Assembly: GCA_963803775.1 (NCBI GenBank)
Contig: CAWDNS010000007.1
Coordinates: 1,116,001 to 1,180,000 of the forward strand
Reading direction: 5' to 3'
Length of the DNA stretch: 64,000 nucleotides
Source of the DNA: JABCZH01 sp963803775
Lineage (GTDB): Bacteria > Acidobacteriota > Terriglobia > Terriglobales > Acidobacteriaceae
Positions 16,999 through 24,318 of the stretch are shown piece by piece (within the stretch, counting starts at the first letter, position 1; each line of letters begins with the position of its first letter). A program made the translations under genes and the position numbers. Under the pieces are notes generated by a model. The model did not search any database. It worked only from the letters and a program-made list of their open reading frames with translations, and was not told the DNA's origin.

Positions 16999-18831
16999 AT
17001 GTCGACTAAAGGCACACGCATCCCCGATTGGCTTACGGTTCCATTCGCCGGCATCACTCCGGCGCCATCGCAGGAAAAAGGGCAGGACCTATTTCCCACG
17101 GGCAACTGGCGTTCCATTCGGCCCGTGTACCGTGACAAATTACCACCCTGCAACAACGCTTGCGGGACCAACGAAAAGATCCAGGGCTATCTCGATCTGG
17201 TGAAGCGCGGCAAGTATCTGGACGCCTACGCGCTGATCAAGGAAGACATGCCGTTCCCCTCGGTCACCGGCCGGGTGTGCTATCACCCGTGCGAGCAGGC
17301 GTGCAACCGGGGACAGTACGATGAAGCGATTTCCATTCGCGCGGTCGAGCGCTTTCTCGGCGACCTGGGACAGGCGCTGACTCACGATGTCGTCAAAGCC
17401 GGTAAACCCAACGGCAAGAAGGTCGCTGTCGTCGGATCAGGTCCCGCCGGACACAGCGCCGCGTATCAACTGGCGCGGCTTGGCTACCAAGTAACGATTC
17501 TGGAGAAGTCACCCAAAGCTGGCGGCCTCAATCGCGGTGGCATTCCAGACTGGGTACTTCCGCAGGACGTGCTTGACCGGGAGATCGAGCGACTTGTCGA
17601 ACTCGGGATCACCATCAAGACCAATGTCGAAGTGGGCAAAGACGTCAGCTGGGACGACTTGAAAAAGAATTACGACGCCTGCGTGCTGGCCGTCGGACTC
17701 ACCGAGCCCAACAGCGTGCGTGCAGAAGGCGAGAACAAAGCTGGCGTGCTCTATGGACTGCCGTTCCTTCGCGACATCGGCATGGGCACATCGAAAGTGA
17801 AAGTGGGTACCCGGGTTGCTGTCATTGGCGGTGGAAATACCGCGATCGATTGCGCCCGCGAAGCGTTGCGGCAAGGTGCAGTAGAAGTGACCATGATCAC
17901 GGTGGAAGCGAATCCCAAAGAGATGCCGGCGGTGCCGGAAGATCTCCACGACATGGTCGAAGAAGGGGTTGATCTGATGCACGGCCGAGCCGTAACCGCG
18001 GTGCTGGGCAACGGCAAAGTGGAAGCCTTGCAGTTGCATCCCGCACGCTTCTCCGGCGCAATTAACGCGTCACCGATCACGGTTAACAAAGAAGCTCCGG
18101 CAGAGAAATTTGCGGTCGACAACGTGATCATCGCCGTGGGACAGCATTCCTCACTTGCCTGGTTGCCGGCGGAGTTCAAGAATGAACGTGGCACCATCAA
18201 AATTGATCGCTTCGGTCGTCTCGGCGACACCAACTTCTTTGCCGCAGGCGACATCGTGCAACTGGGTTCAGGGCAGCCGCTGATGGTGGTGAATGCTGTC
18301 GGCGACGGGAAACGGGTTGCATTCAATTTGGACAAGGTGCTGCGCGGGGAAGCGTTGCAGCCGCGGACGATTCCGATCGATGTGATCGTCGATCTGAATC
18401 GCATGAACATGACATACTTCCCGCACTTCCCGCGTGTCCAGCAAACGCTTCTGCCGCCGGTGAGCCGGCGCAGAACCCAGGATGAAGTAATCCAGGCATT
18501 GACGGAAGAGCAGGCGGTCGAGGAGGCCAGCCGCTGTTTCAGTTGTGGCACTTGCAACGCCTGCGATAACTGTTATCTGGTCTGCCCGGAACCCTGCATT
18601 GCGCGTCCGGAGCGGTCGAACGGCCTTTACAAGATTCTGGTCGATTACTGCAAAGGCTGCCGCGTGTGCATCGAGGAATGTCCGACCGGCTGTCTGGAAG
18701 GCGTGCCTGAGCTCGACTTTGACACTGGTGTGGTGCGAATGGATACGGCGTTCGCCATCTCGCCCGGTTTGCATGGACGGCAGGCGGAAGAGCTGCGGAA
18801 GCTGGGCGACCGGCCGGCAAAGAATATCTAG
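16999..18831 (+). CDS. Delta subunit fusion: GltD-like FAD/NAD(P) oxidoreductase with C-terminal 2[4Fe-4S] ferredoxin
   Basis: The protein has 610 residues. Domains in order are: an N-terminal Cys-rich helical Fe-S domain as in glutamate synthase small subunit (first Cys C51, then GRVCYHPCEQAC); FAD-binding GSGPAG (146-151); NAD(P)-binding GGGNTA (277-282); and a bacterial ferredoxin domain with C513-C516-C519-C522-C525-C529-C533 and C551-C554-C557-C561-C565. In PFOR-type enzymes delta is a small ferredoxin. Here it is joined to a GltD-like module, so electrons from oxalate could flow via Fe-S clusters to FAD and NAD(P)+. Spacing is 14 bases from gamma and 13 to alpha. NAD versus NADP is not resolved. 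Confidence 0.85.
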   Translation: MSTKGTRIPDWLTVPFAGITPAPSQEKGQDLFPTGNWRSIRPVYRDKLPPCNNACGTNEKIQGYLDLVKRGKYLDAYALIKEDMPFPSVTGRVCYHPCEQACNRGQYDEAISIRAVERFLGDLGQALTHDVVKAGKPNGKKVAVVGSGPAGHSAAYQLARLGYQVTILEKSPKAGGLNRGGIPDWVLPQDVLDREIERLVELGITIKTNVEVGKDVSWDDLKKNYDACVLAVGLTEPNSVRAEGENKAGVLYGLPFLRDIGMGTSKVKVGTRVAVIGGGNTAIDCAREALRQGAVEVTMITVEANPKEMPAVPEDLHDMVEEGVDLMHGRAVTAVLGNGKVEALQLHPARFSGAINASPITVNKEAPAEKFAVDNVIIAVGQHSSLAWLPAEFKNERGTIKIDRFGRLGDTNFFAAGDIVQLGSGQPLMVVNAVGDGKRVAFNLDKVLRGEALQPRTIPIDVIVDLNRMNMTYFPHFPRVQQTLLPPVSRRRTQDEVIQALTEEQAVEEASRCFSCGTCNACDNCYLVCPEPCIARPERSNGLYKILVDYCKGCRVCIEECPTGCLEGVPELDFDTGVVRMDTAFAISPGLHGRQAEELRKLGDRPAKNI

Positions 18832-18844
18832 GATCGGAGTAAAC

Positions 18845-20056
18845 ATGGCAACAACTACTGCCCCAAGCAAGAAGAGGATGGTCCGCATAAATGGTTGTGT
18901 GGCATCGGCTCAAGCCGCCAAGTACGCCGATGTCGATGTAATTGCGGCGTACCCGATTCGGCCATACACCGCGACTATGATGGCGCTCGCGCAAATGGTT
19001 GCCAACGGAGAACTCGACGCCGAGTACATTGTGGCCGACAGCGAGCACTCGCAGTTGAGCATCGCGCACGGTGCTGCTTCCAGCGGCGCCCGCGTTTTCA
19101 CGGGCAGCTCGGGTGTGGGCGTGCAGTTCGCATACGAACTCTATTCGCCGATCTCGGGCAGCCGTATGCCCGTGCAGATGATGATCGCTGACCGAACGCT
19201 CGATCCGCCCGGCGATTTCGGTTCCGAGCATACCGACGCGTTGTCTACTCGCGATATGGGATGGCTTATGGGTTGGTCGTGCGACGCCCAGGAAGCGTTC
19301 GACAATCATCTGATCGCCTATCGAATCGGCGAGGATCCGCGCGTCCTTCTGCCTCAGATGGTCTGCCAGGACGGTTTCTTCGTCTCCCACATCACCGGCG
19401 ACGTCGAGTTGCCCGACCCCGGCCAGGTGAAGGAATTTCTGCCACCTTACAAGCATCCCTATCCACTCGATCCGCGGCATCCGGTGTCGCACGGTCCCCA
19501 GATCATGCCAGAGCAGGGTCCGCCTCTGCAGTTGGAACGGGCGCGCGCCATGGAAGAGTCGATGGCGGTCATCGAGCAGGTCCACCAGGAGTTTGAGAAA
19601 ATCTTTGGGCGAAAATACGACCCCTGGCTTGAAGAGTTCATGACTGATGACGCCGAAGTCGTTTTCTTTCTGCAAGGCGCCCATGCAGTCACCGCCCGGT
19701 TCGCAATCAAGCACATGCGCGATAAGGGCCTGAAGGTCGGCATGGTGCGGTTGCGGACCATCCGGCCGTATCCGACTGATCGGGTGAACGAAGTTCTGAG
19801 TAAGTTCAAAGTGGTGGGCGTAATCGAAACTAACATGGGCCTCGGCAGCGTCAGCAGCGGCGGGTCGCTCTATGCTGAGGTCTGCGCGGCCCTCTACGAA
19901 AACCAAAAGCGCCCACTCGTCATGTCATTTATGGCCGGCATGGGCGGCGAGGCCATTGTGCTGAAGGAATTTTATTGGATGACCCAGAAAATGATTGATG
20001 CGCAGAAACGCGGCAAAATCGAAAAGCGCACGCATTGGGTCGGATTCGAAGAATAA
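18845..20056 (+). CDS. Oxalate oxidoreductase alpha subunit
   Basis: The protein has 403 residues from ATG 18845 (GGAG just upstream). The fold is the PFOR alpha pyrimidine/transketolase-C type. The diagnostic motif reads AAYPIRP, with R39 where pyruvate-type enzymes have Thr in YPITP. R117, D120 and F125 in ADRTLDPPGDFG fall at a constant offset of 8 from R31, R109, D112 and F117, which I recall as oxalate-contacting or switch-loop residues of Moorella thermoacetica OOR. The predicted reaction is oxalate to 2 CO2 plus two electrons, using TPP. It precedes beta by 25 bases. Pyruvate or 2-oxoglutarate as substrate is unlikely given the Arg. Confidence 0.85.
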   Translation: MATTTAPSKKRMVRINGCVASAQAAKYADVDVIAAYPIRPYTATMMALAQMVANGELDAEYIVADSEHSQLSIAHGAASSGARVFTGSSGVGVQFAYELYSPISGSRMPVQMMIADRTLDPPGDFGSEHTDALSTRDMGWLMGWSCDAQEAFDNHLIAYRIGEDPRVLLPQMVCQDGFFVSHITGDVELPDPGQVKEFLPPYKHPYPLDPRHPVSHGPQIMPEQGPPLQLERARAMEESMAVIEQVHQEFEKIFGRKYDPWLEEFMTDDAEVVFFLQGAHAVTARFAIKHMRDKGLKVGMVRLRTIRPYPTDRVNEVLSKFKVVGVIETNMGLGSVSSGGSLYAEVCAALYENQKRPLVMSFMAGMGGEAIVLKEFYWMTQKMIDAQKRGKIEKRTHWVGFEE

Positions 20057-20081
20057 ACGTTTTTGTTTTGGAGGAATTTAT

Positions 20082-21146
20082 ATGGCAACCATCGAAGTGC
20101 AACGGCAGATTCTGCCGATTCTCGGCAGCCCGAACCAGGGCGCGCGTTTCTACAATCCTGAATTGCCGTCGAGCGAGCCGTTCGTACCAGGGCACCGCAC
20201 CTGTGCCGGCTGCGGGCCGTCCATCCAGTACCGGATGACAAGCAAGGCGGCGGGTGACAATACTATTCTGGTTGGACCGACCGGCTGCATGTATGTGGCG
20301 AACAGTTCGTATCTCTGTACGCCCTATAATGTGCCGTGGGCGCACACCCAGATTGGCAGTGCGGGCAGCTTCACCGCGGGCGTCGCTGCGGCCTATGAAG
20401 CCATGATCCGCAAGGGCAAGTGGAAGGGCGAATTCCCAAATATTATCTGTGAGGCTGGCGACGGCAGCGCATCCGACATTGGCCTGGCGTCGATTTCAGG
20501 CGCGCTTTATCGCAATCACGACTGCCTGATCATCTGCTACGACAATGAGCAGTACGCGAACACCGGCATTCAGGCGTCATCGCGCACGCCTTACGGAGGC
20601 ATGACCACATTCTCGCCCCCCGGCCCCTTGGTGCCTGAGGGCAAGAAACTGTTCCCCAAGGACCTCGCTCGCATGATGGCGGCTGGCCATCCCCACTGCT
20701 ACGTGGCGACCGCGAGCGTAGGCTATCCCATCGACCTGATGAATAAAGTGCGCAAGGGACTCAACCACAAGGGTGCTGCGTATCTGATGGTCTACACGCC
20801 ATGCCAAAAAGGTTTCGTGTATGAGACCCCGCGCTCCATCGATCTTGGCCGGTTGGTCGTCGAATGCGGACTCTATCCTATGTGGGAGTGGAATCCGGAA
20901 AAGCGCGAGTACGACTACAGCTTCCGCCCCGCCAGCATGCGGCCCGTATCCGAGTACCTGAAGTTGCAGGGACGCTTCGGCCACCTGCACGCCGAGCACA
21001 TTGCCACCTTGCAGAAGTTTGCCAATGAGCAATGGCGAATGATGGGTGTCCAGTTGCCTGAGGCCCTGATTCAGGCAGCGGATGCGAAGAACCTGGTGAA
21101 TATGGCCTCTGCGGCACAGGCCGAGGCGGTGGCGCAAACTTTATGA
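20082..21146 (+). CDS. Oxalate oxidoreductase beta subunit (TPP and [4Fe-4S])
   Basis: The protein has 354 residues. The start at 20082 is fixed by GGAGG (20070-20074). Cluster ligands are C41 and C44 (HRTCAGCGP), C69 (GPTGCMY) and C241 (YTPCQKG), the four-Cys pattern of the proximal cluster in PFOR beta chains. TPP binding follows GDG-X26-N: D127-G128 in EAGDGSASDIG to N155 in CYDNEQYANTG. Together with alpha it forms the active site where 2-oxoacid carbon is bound to TPP and electrons pass to the clusters. The stop overlaps the start of the next gene (ATGA), implying translational coupling. Confidence 0.88.
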   Translation: MATIEVQRQILPILGSPNQGARFYNPELPSSEPFVPGHRTCAGCGPSIQYRMTSKAAGDNTILVGPTGCMYVANSSYLCTPYNVPWAHTQIGSAGSFTAGVAAAYEAMIRKGKWKGEFPNIICEAGDGSASDIGLASISGALYRNHDCLIICYDNEQYANTGIQASSRTPYGGMTTFSPPGPLVPEGKKLFPKDLARMMAAGHPHCYVATASVGYPIDLMNKVRKGLNHKGAAYLMVYTPCQKGFVYETPRSIDLGRLVVECGLYPMWEWNPEKREYDYSFRPASMRPVSEYLKLQGRFGHLHAEHIATLQKFANEQWRMMGVQLPEALIQAADAKNLVNMASAAQAEAVAQTL

Positions 21147-21523
21147 ACACTAAAGCTAATGTCGAGCCAGAAGTCGAACCTGAAGGCCAGGAAAGTTATA
21201 TTGTCACTGAAGGCAAGAAGCGCGGTTCCACCCGCGACGTGCGGCCGGAAGCGGCGTTCGACCGCTACTACACGGTTCTACGCGTGCACCCGGGTGATGC
21301 CATTCTCACCGACAACTGGCACACCAACGAAGTGCTGGACCACGCGCGTAACAACTTCGAGGGAGTCACCTTCGCCATGCGCACGCTGGAAGCGTGGGGC
21401 GCGATGATCGAGAACGACCGGCGGGCCTACTACACGGCCGGCGGCCGTGTATGGGTCATGGATCTGGAGCCCTCCGAGGGCAAGAAGAAGCGGCTGCCCG
21501 GCACCGGTCCCGGCAAGAAGTAG
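21143..21523 (+). CDS. OOR-linked small protein, unknown function
   Basis: The protein has 126 residues, with a 4-base start/stop overlap with the beta subunit, so it is almost certainly made with OOR. A charged N-terminus (Glu-rich) and a Lys/Gly-rich tail flank a compact middle (about 38-112) with DRYYTVLRVHPGDAILTDNW and AMRTLEAWGAMIENDRRAYY. It has no Cys, so it is not a cluster protein; there is no signal peptide or membrane segment. I recognise no family. Assembly factor, small structural subunit or stabiliser of OOR are possible roles; none is shown. Confidence 0.7.
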   Translation: MNTKANVEPEVEPEGQESYIVTEGKKRGSTRDVRPEAAFDRYYTVLRVHPGDAILTDNWHTNEVLDHARNNFEGVTFAMRTLEAWGAMIENDRRAYYTAGGRVWVMDLEPSEGKKKRLPGTGPGKK

Positions 21524-21530
21524 GATACGG

Positions 21531-21893
21531 TTGCGCCGCGTCCTGCTCATTGACGACACTCCGGAGATCGCCGAGCTTCTCACATTTGCGTTGCGTGACT
21601 GCGGCTACGAAGTCTTCGCGACGGGATATACCCCTACCGTCAATGATTTGATTCAGGAGCAGCACGCGGACGCGCTGGTGCTCGACTGTACCGCCTATGA
21701 CATGAGCGAGGCGGTTTTCGACAGTGTGCGCCATCACCCGAATCACGCCGAGCTGCCCATTGTCATCATCAGCGATACGCCGGAGATCGCAGATGCGAGC
21801 CTGCGTTCGCGAAAAGCCCAAAAGGTTCTGCTGGTGCCGAAACCGTTTACCGGATCGCAGGTGGCAAACGCGATCGATCGGTTGCTCGGGTAA
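21531..21893 (+). CDS. Single-domain response regulator (CheY-like receiver)
   Basis: The protein has 120 residues from TTG 21531, which directly opens the receiver fold (RRVLLIDDTPEIAELL with the acidic pair). The phosphoacceptor Asp lies in ADALVLDCTAYD, Ser/Thr in IVIISDTPE and the conserved Lys in VLLVPKPFTG. There is no output domain. No histidine kinase is nearby. It lies 7 bases after the OOR-linked small gene and 8 before the next, so it belongs to the same operon. It could relay a redox or stress signal to the operon's enzymes; the partner is unknown. Confidence 0.75.
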   Translation: MRRVLLIDDTPEIAELLTFALRDCGYEVFATGYTPTVNDLIQEQHADALVLDCTAYDMSEAVFDSVRHHPNHAELPIVIISDTPEIADASLRSRKAQKVLLVPKPFTGSQVANAIDRLLG

Positions 21894-21901
21894 AGATAAA
21901 T

Positions 21902-22225
21902 ATGCCGTTGTGGAGCATGGACGAGTGGCAGTACGTCGAGCGCGAGGTCATCACCGACCCCAAAGGCAGACGCTGGACGGTGGCGCTGATGGATGTGCTG
22001 GGACAGGAAGGCGATCCCGACATGCCGAATAAGCTGCTCGAAATTCAATATTCTTCGGGGCGGTATTTCACCCTCATCTATTCGGACACCGGAGCCCTCC
22101 AGCGGGAGCGCGGCTACGCCACGCTGGACGAAGCCACGACCGCATATGGGCACCTCGTGGTTGCGGTGATCGACGGCAGCCTGGATCCGTCGCAACCGGT
22201 GTTCCGGCAGGATTTGGAAGATTGA
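21902..22225 (+). CDS. Small conserved-looking protein at end of OOR operon
   Basis: The protein has 107 residues, soluble and acidic, without Cys, membrane or signal segments. It has a small alpha/beta look: WTVALMDVLGQ, then LLEIQYSSGRYFTLIYSD, then ATLDEATTAYGHLVVAVIDG. I recognise no family. Its spacing of 8 bases after the receiver gene and the 92-base gap to the convergent gene after it make it the last gene of the operon. No terminator hairpin is evident after it. Confidence 0.55.
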   Translation: MPLWSMDEWQYVEREVITDPKGRRWTVALMDVLGQEGDPDMPNKLLEIQYSSGRYFTLIYSDTGALQRERGYATLDEATTAYGHLVVAVIDGSLDPSQPVFRQDLED

Positions 22226-22317
22226 CGGCTGCCTTTACACATTGCATTCACTCACCCTCGCCTAAATTCGCAATGCTCCCCCAAATTCTCGACAGAACCG
22301 ATCTACACGGGTACTCC

Positions 22318-23334
22318 TTAAGGTTTTGCCGCTTTCGTGCGTGGCAGGGTGAAAAGAATAATTAGGGCGACAAGAGCCAGCACGCCGACGATGAAGATGC
22401 TGCCTTCGGGACCGGTGGTACCTCCGCTGAGGATGGGTTTACCCACGGGGTGAGTAGCGAGGAGATGTTGTTGGGCAAGGAGTCCACTGTCGGGGACGCC
22501 GTAGAGAAATGATTGTGCCCAATCCCACGAGGTGTGGAAGCCGATGGCCCACCAGAGCGAGCCGGTGCACCAGAGGCTGAGGCAGAACACCATGCCGCCC
22601 AGGCCGGCGGACAGCAGTCCGATTGGGGACTCGCCTGGGTTGGTGCTGTGGCCGAGGCCAAAGAGTACGGAAAAGATTACGGCTGAAGTCCAGAAGCCCA
22701 GGGTTGCGCCGTGGCGGGTCTTGAAGGCCCACAGGTAAAAGCCAGCGAGTCCACGGGTGAGCGTGTACAGAAGGTAACCACGGGTGAGATTCTCCTCGAA
22801 AAGGCCGACCAGGAGCAATACGAGCAGCCAGACGGCGCCGTAGCGGAGAATGTCGCTGCCAAAAAGCACGCGGCCGTCAAAAACCATGAACCCGGTCTTC
22901 CAGAGGGTCAGAACGAGCAGAGATAAGCAGGTGATTCCCCAGCCGAATCCGGCAAAGAAGTGCGGGACCCTGCACTCATCGCCGAAGCCGTACACGGAGA
23001 TAGGGCGACGCTCAATCTTCGACATGACCCAGGTGATGAAAAGGACGACAAGGAAGTTGAGACCCTGGACGAGAAGCGCTGTACGCGGGAATATGGGCAA
23101 GTTTGGCCCCCCGGCACCTGGATCGGGCAGCTGCAGCTTGTGAGTGACGATGTGTACGCAGTAGCCAACGGCCGCGAAGAAGGCGATGAAGATGAACAGC
23201 TCCCAGCCAGCGCGGAGACCATCTTTGCCAATGAAGATATTGCGGAAGGTGGGAGGCGTTGCTGGAACTGCCTGGTGGACAAGCGGAGGCTCTTCGCCGC
23301 TAAATCTTGATTGGCCTTCGGTTGGATTGCTCAA
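22318..23334 (-). CDS. CPBP-family intramembrane metalloprotease (CAAX protease-like)
   Basis: The protein has 338 residues and about eight membrane segments. The CPBP/Abi core is present: EENLTRGYLL (motif 1, EExxxRG-like), FGLGHSTNP (motif 2, HxxxN) and GFHTSWDW (motif 3, HxxxD), which supply the zinc-binding Glu/His and active residues. Relatives cut prenylated or membrane proteins or serve in bacteriocin immunity; bacterial substrates are mostly unknown. It is transcribed toward the OOR operon and has no obvious link to oxalate use. Confidence 0.8.
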   Translation of the reverse strand: MSNPTEGQSRFSGEEPPLVHQAVPATPPTFRNIFIGKDGLRAGWELFIFIAFFAAVGYCVHIVTHKLQLPDPGAGGPNLPIFPRTALLVQGLNFLVVLFITWVMSKIERRPISVYGFGDECRVPHFFAGFGWGITCLSLLVLTLWKTGFMVFDGRVLFGSDILRYGAVWLLVLLLVGLFEENLTRGYLLYTLTRGLAGFYLWAFKTRHGATLGFWTSAVIFSVLFGLGHSTNPGESPIGLLSAGLGGMVFCLSLWCTGSLWWAIGFHTSWDWAQSFLYGVPDSGLLAQQHLLATHPVGKPILSGGTTGPEGSIFIVGVLALVALIILFTLPRTKAAKP

Positions 23335-23418
23335 GCGAGTACCTAGATAAGTGCAACAGAAAACTATACGTAGGTTGTGGGGATATTGTTCCGCTTAGAC
23401 GACGCCTAGCGCGGTTCT

Positions 23419-24201
23419 CTACCGCCCGGGATCGAGATCTCTCATCACGACATGCAGCACTTGACCCGCGCGGCGTGCGTCGTTCTCGGAGATTGTCGCC
23501 TCCGAACCATTCTCGACATGATCTCGATAGATCCACGCGATTGCCGGAAGACGAGCGCAGCCCCCGCGAATAAGCCCTACCTTCTCTGCAACGGCCAGGC
23601 GCGTCGCGAACGACCAATCGGCAATCTTCCCGGGGGGCACGCCCGCTGCCGCCAGCGCACTCAACCCCTTGTGTTCCAGAGCGTCGGTCACGGTGGCCTC
23701 CAGTATTCCGCACGAAGTCAGCAGCGCCGACTTGTAGTCTCCTTGATCGAGAGCGCGTCGACTATCAATGTAGGCTTGCTCGACTACCGGCCTGAGGTCA
23801 AGGTTATGTACGAAATCGAACCGGTGAGGAGGTGGCTGCGCCGATGATGCAGAAAAGACCGGGCCATCGTCCGTACCCGAGAGCGAGGCCACGGCTCGGT
23901 CGAGGACGGCAAGCAGTCGATTCACGATCTCAGCTGGCGCCGCCCCTTCGACAGCGTGGCCGGATTCTGAACGCATCAAAAAGGCTTGGCTAAACGCCCT
24001 CGCAAGCCAATGGGCCTTGCTGCCTCCGGACAATTGATTGATGGTTATCCCGCAGTCTTCTTGCCAGGCGCGGGTGGCTATGATCGCCGACCCCTCGGAC
24101 GGATTGGCGGGCAAGTCGTCGCGGAGCTGACGCCCGCGGCGAATCAGGCTGTCGAGATGGGACAGGTAAGTCTCGGTCTGGGTTCGCGAGCTCTCGTTCA
24201 T
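23419..24201 (-). CDS. Protein of unknown function, possible HEPN-like C-terminal domain
   Basis: The protein has 260 residues, soluble and helical. The C-terminal half (about 135-258) resembles HEPN/DUF4145-type helical bundles: DYKSALLTSCGILEATVTDALE, then ATRLAVAEKVGLI, then a short Arg-x-His element (YRDHVEN) and DARRAGQVLHVVM. The N-terminal half has no family I recognise. HEPN proteins are often RNases or scaffolds in stress and defence systems, but the R-H motif here is weak. It is divergent from the oxlT-like gene; the promoter and operator of oxlT lie in the shared spacer. Confidence 0.5.
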   Translation of the reverse strand: MNESSRTQTETYLSHLDSLIRRGRQLRDDLPANPSEGSAIIATRAWQEDCGITINQLSGGSKAHWLARAFSQAFLMRSESGHAVEGAAPAEIVNRLLAVLDRAVASLSGTDDGPVFSASSAQPPPHRFDFVHNLDLRPVVEQAYIDSRRALDQGDYKSALLTSCGILEATVTDALEHKGLSALAAAGVPPGKIADWSFATRLAVAEKVGLIRGGCARLPAIAWIYRDHVENGSEATISENDARRAGQVLHVVMRDLDPGR

Positions 24202-24218
24202 GGGTGCGAATCGAGTCC

Positions 24219-24247
24219 TTGACAGTCCGAGGTAAGGGTGTTAAATT
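24219..24247 (+). promoter_or_regulatory. Predicted promoter of the oxlT-like gene
   Basis: A perfect TTGACA (24219-24224), a 17-base spacer and TAAATT (24242-24247) form a good sigma-70 promoter. The transcription start would be near 24254, directly before operator site 3. Confidence 0.65.
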
Positions 24248-24258
24248 TTCCGGCGCAA

Positions 24259-24279
24259 GTGGTTCGGTTACCAGACCAG
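24259..24279. promoter_or_regulatory. Candidate oxalate-regulon operator, site 3 (oxlT)
   Basis: GTGGTT - nine bases - GACCAG matches site 2 at 16 of 21 positions. It lies a few bases after the predicted transcription start and 40 bases before the start codon, the same arrangement as sites 1 and 2. An overlapping palindrome, GACCA - nine bases - TGGTC, spans 24274-24292. Confidence 0.55.
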
Positions 24280-24318
24280 TATATCAATGGTCCAGCGCGC
24301 CGTCACGGAGCTTATTCT

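Noticed and set aside
18539..19906. 455-codon minus-strand open frame across OOR delta/alpha
   Set aside because: It is antisense to conserved alpha and delta subunits and contains no recognisable motif.
18845..21146. Pyruvate:ferredoxin oxidoreductase as identity of the alpha/beta genes
   Set aside because: The YPIRP motif and the flanking oxalate genes argue for oxalate; pyruvate enzymes keep YPITP.
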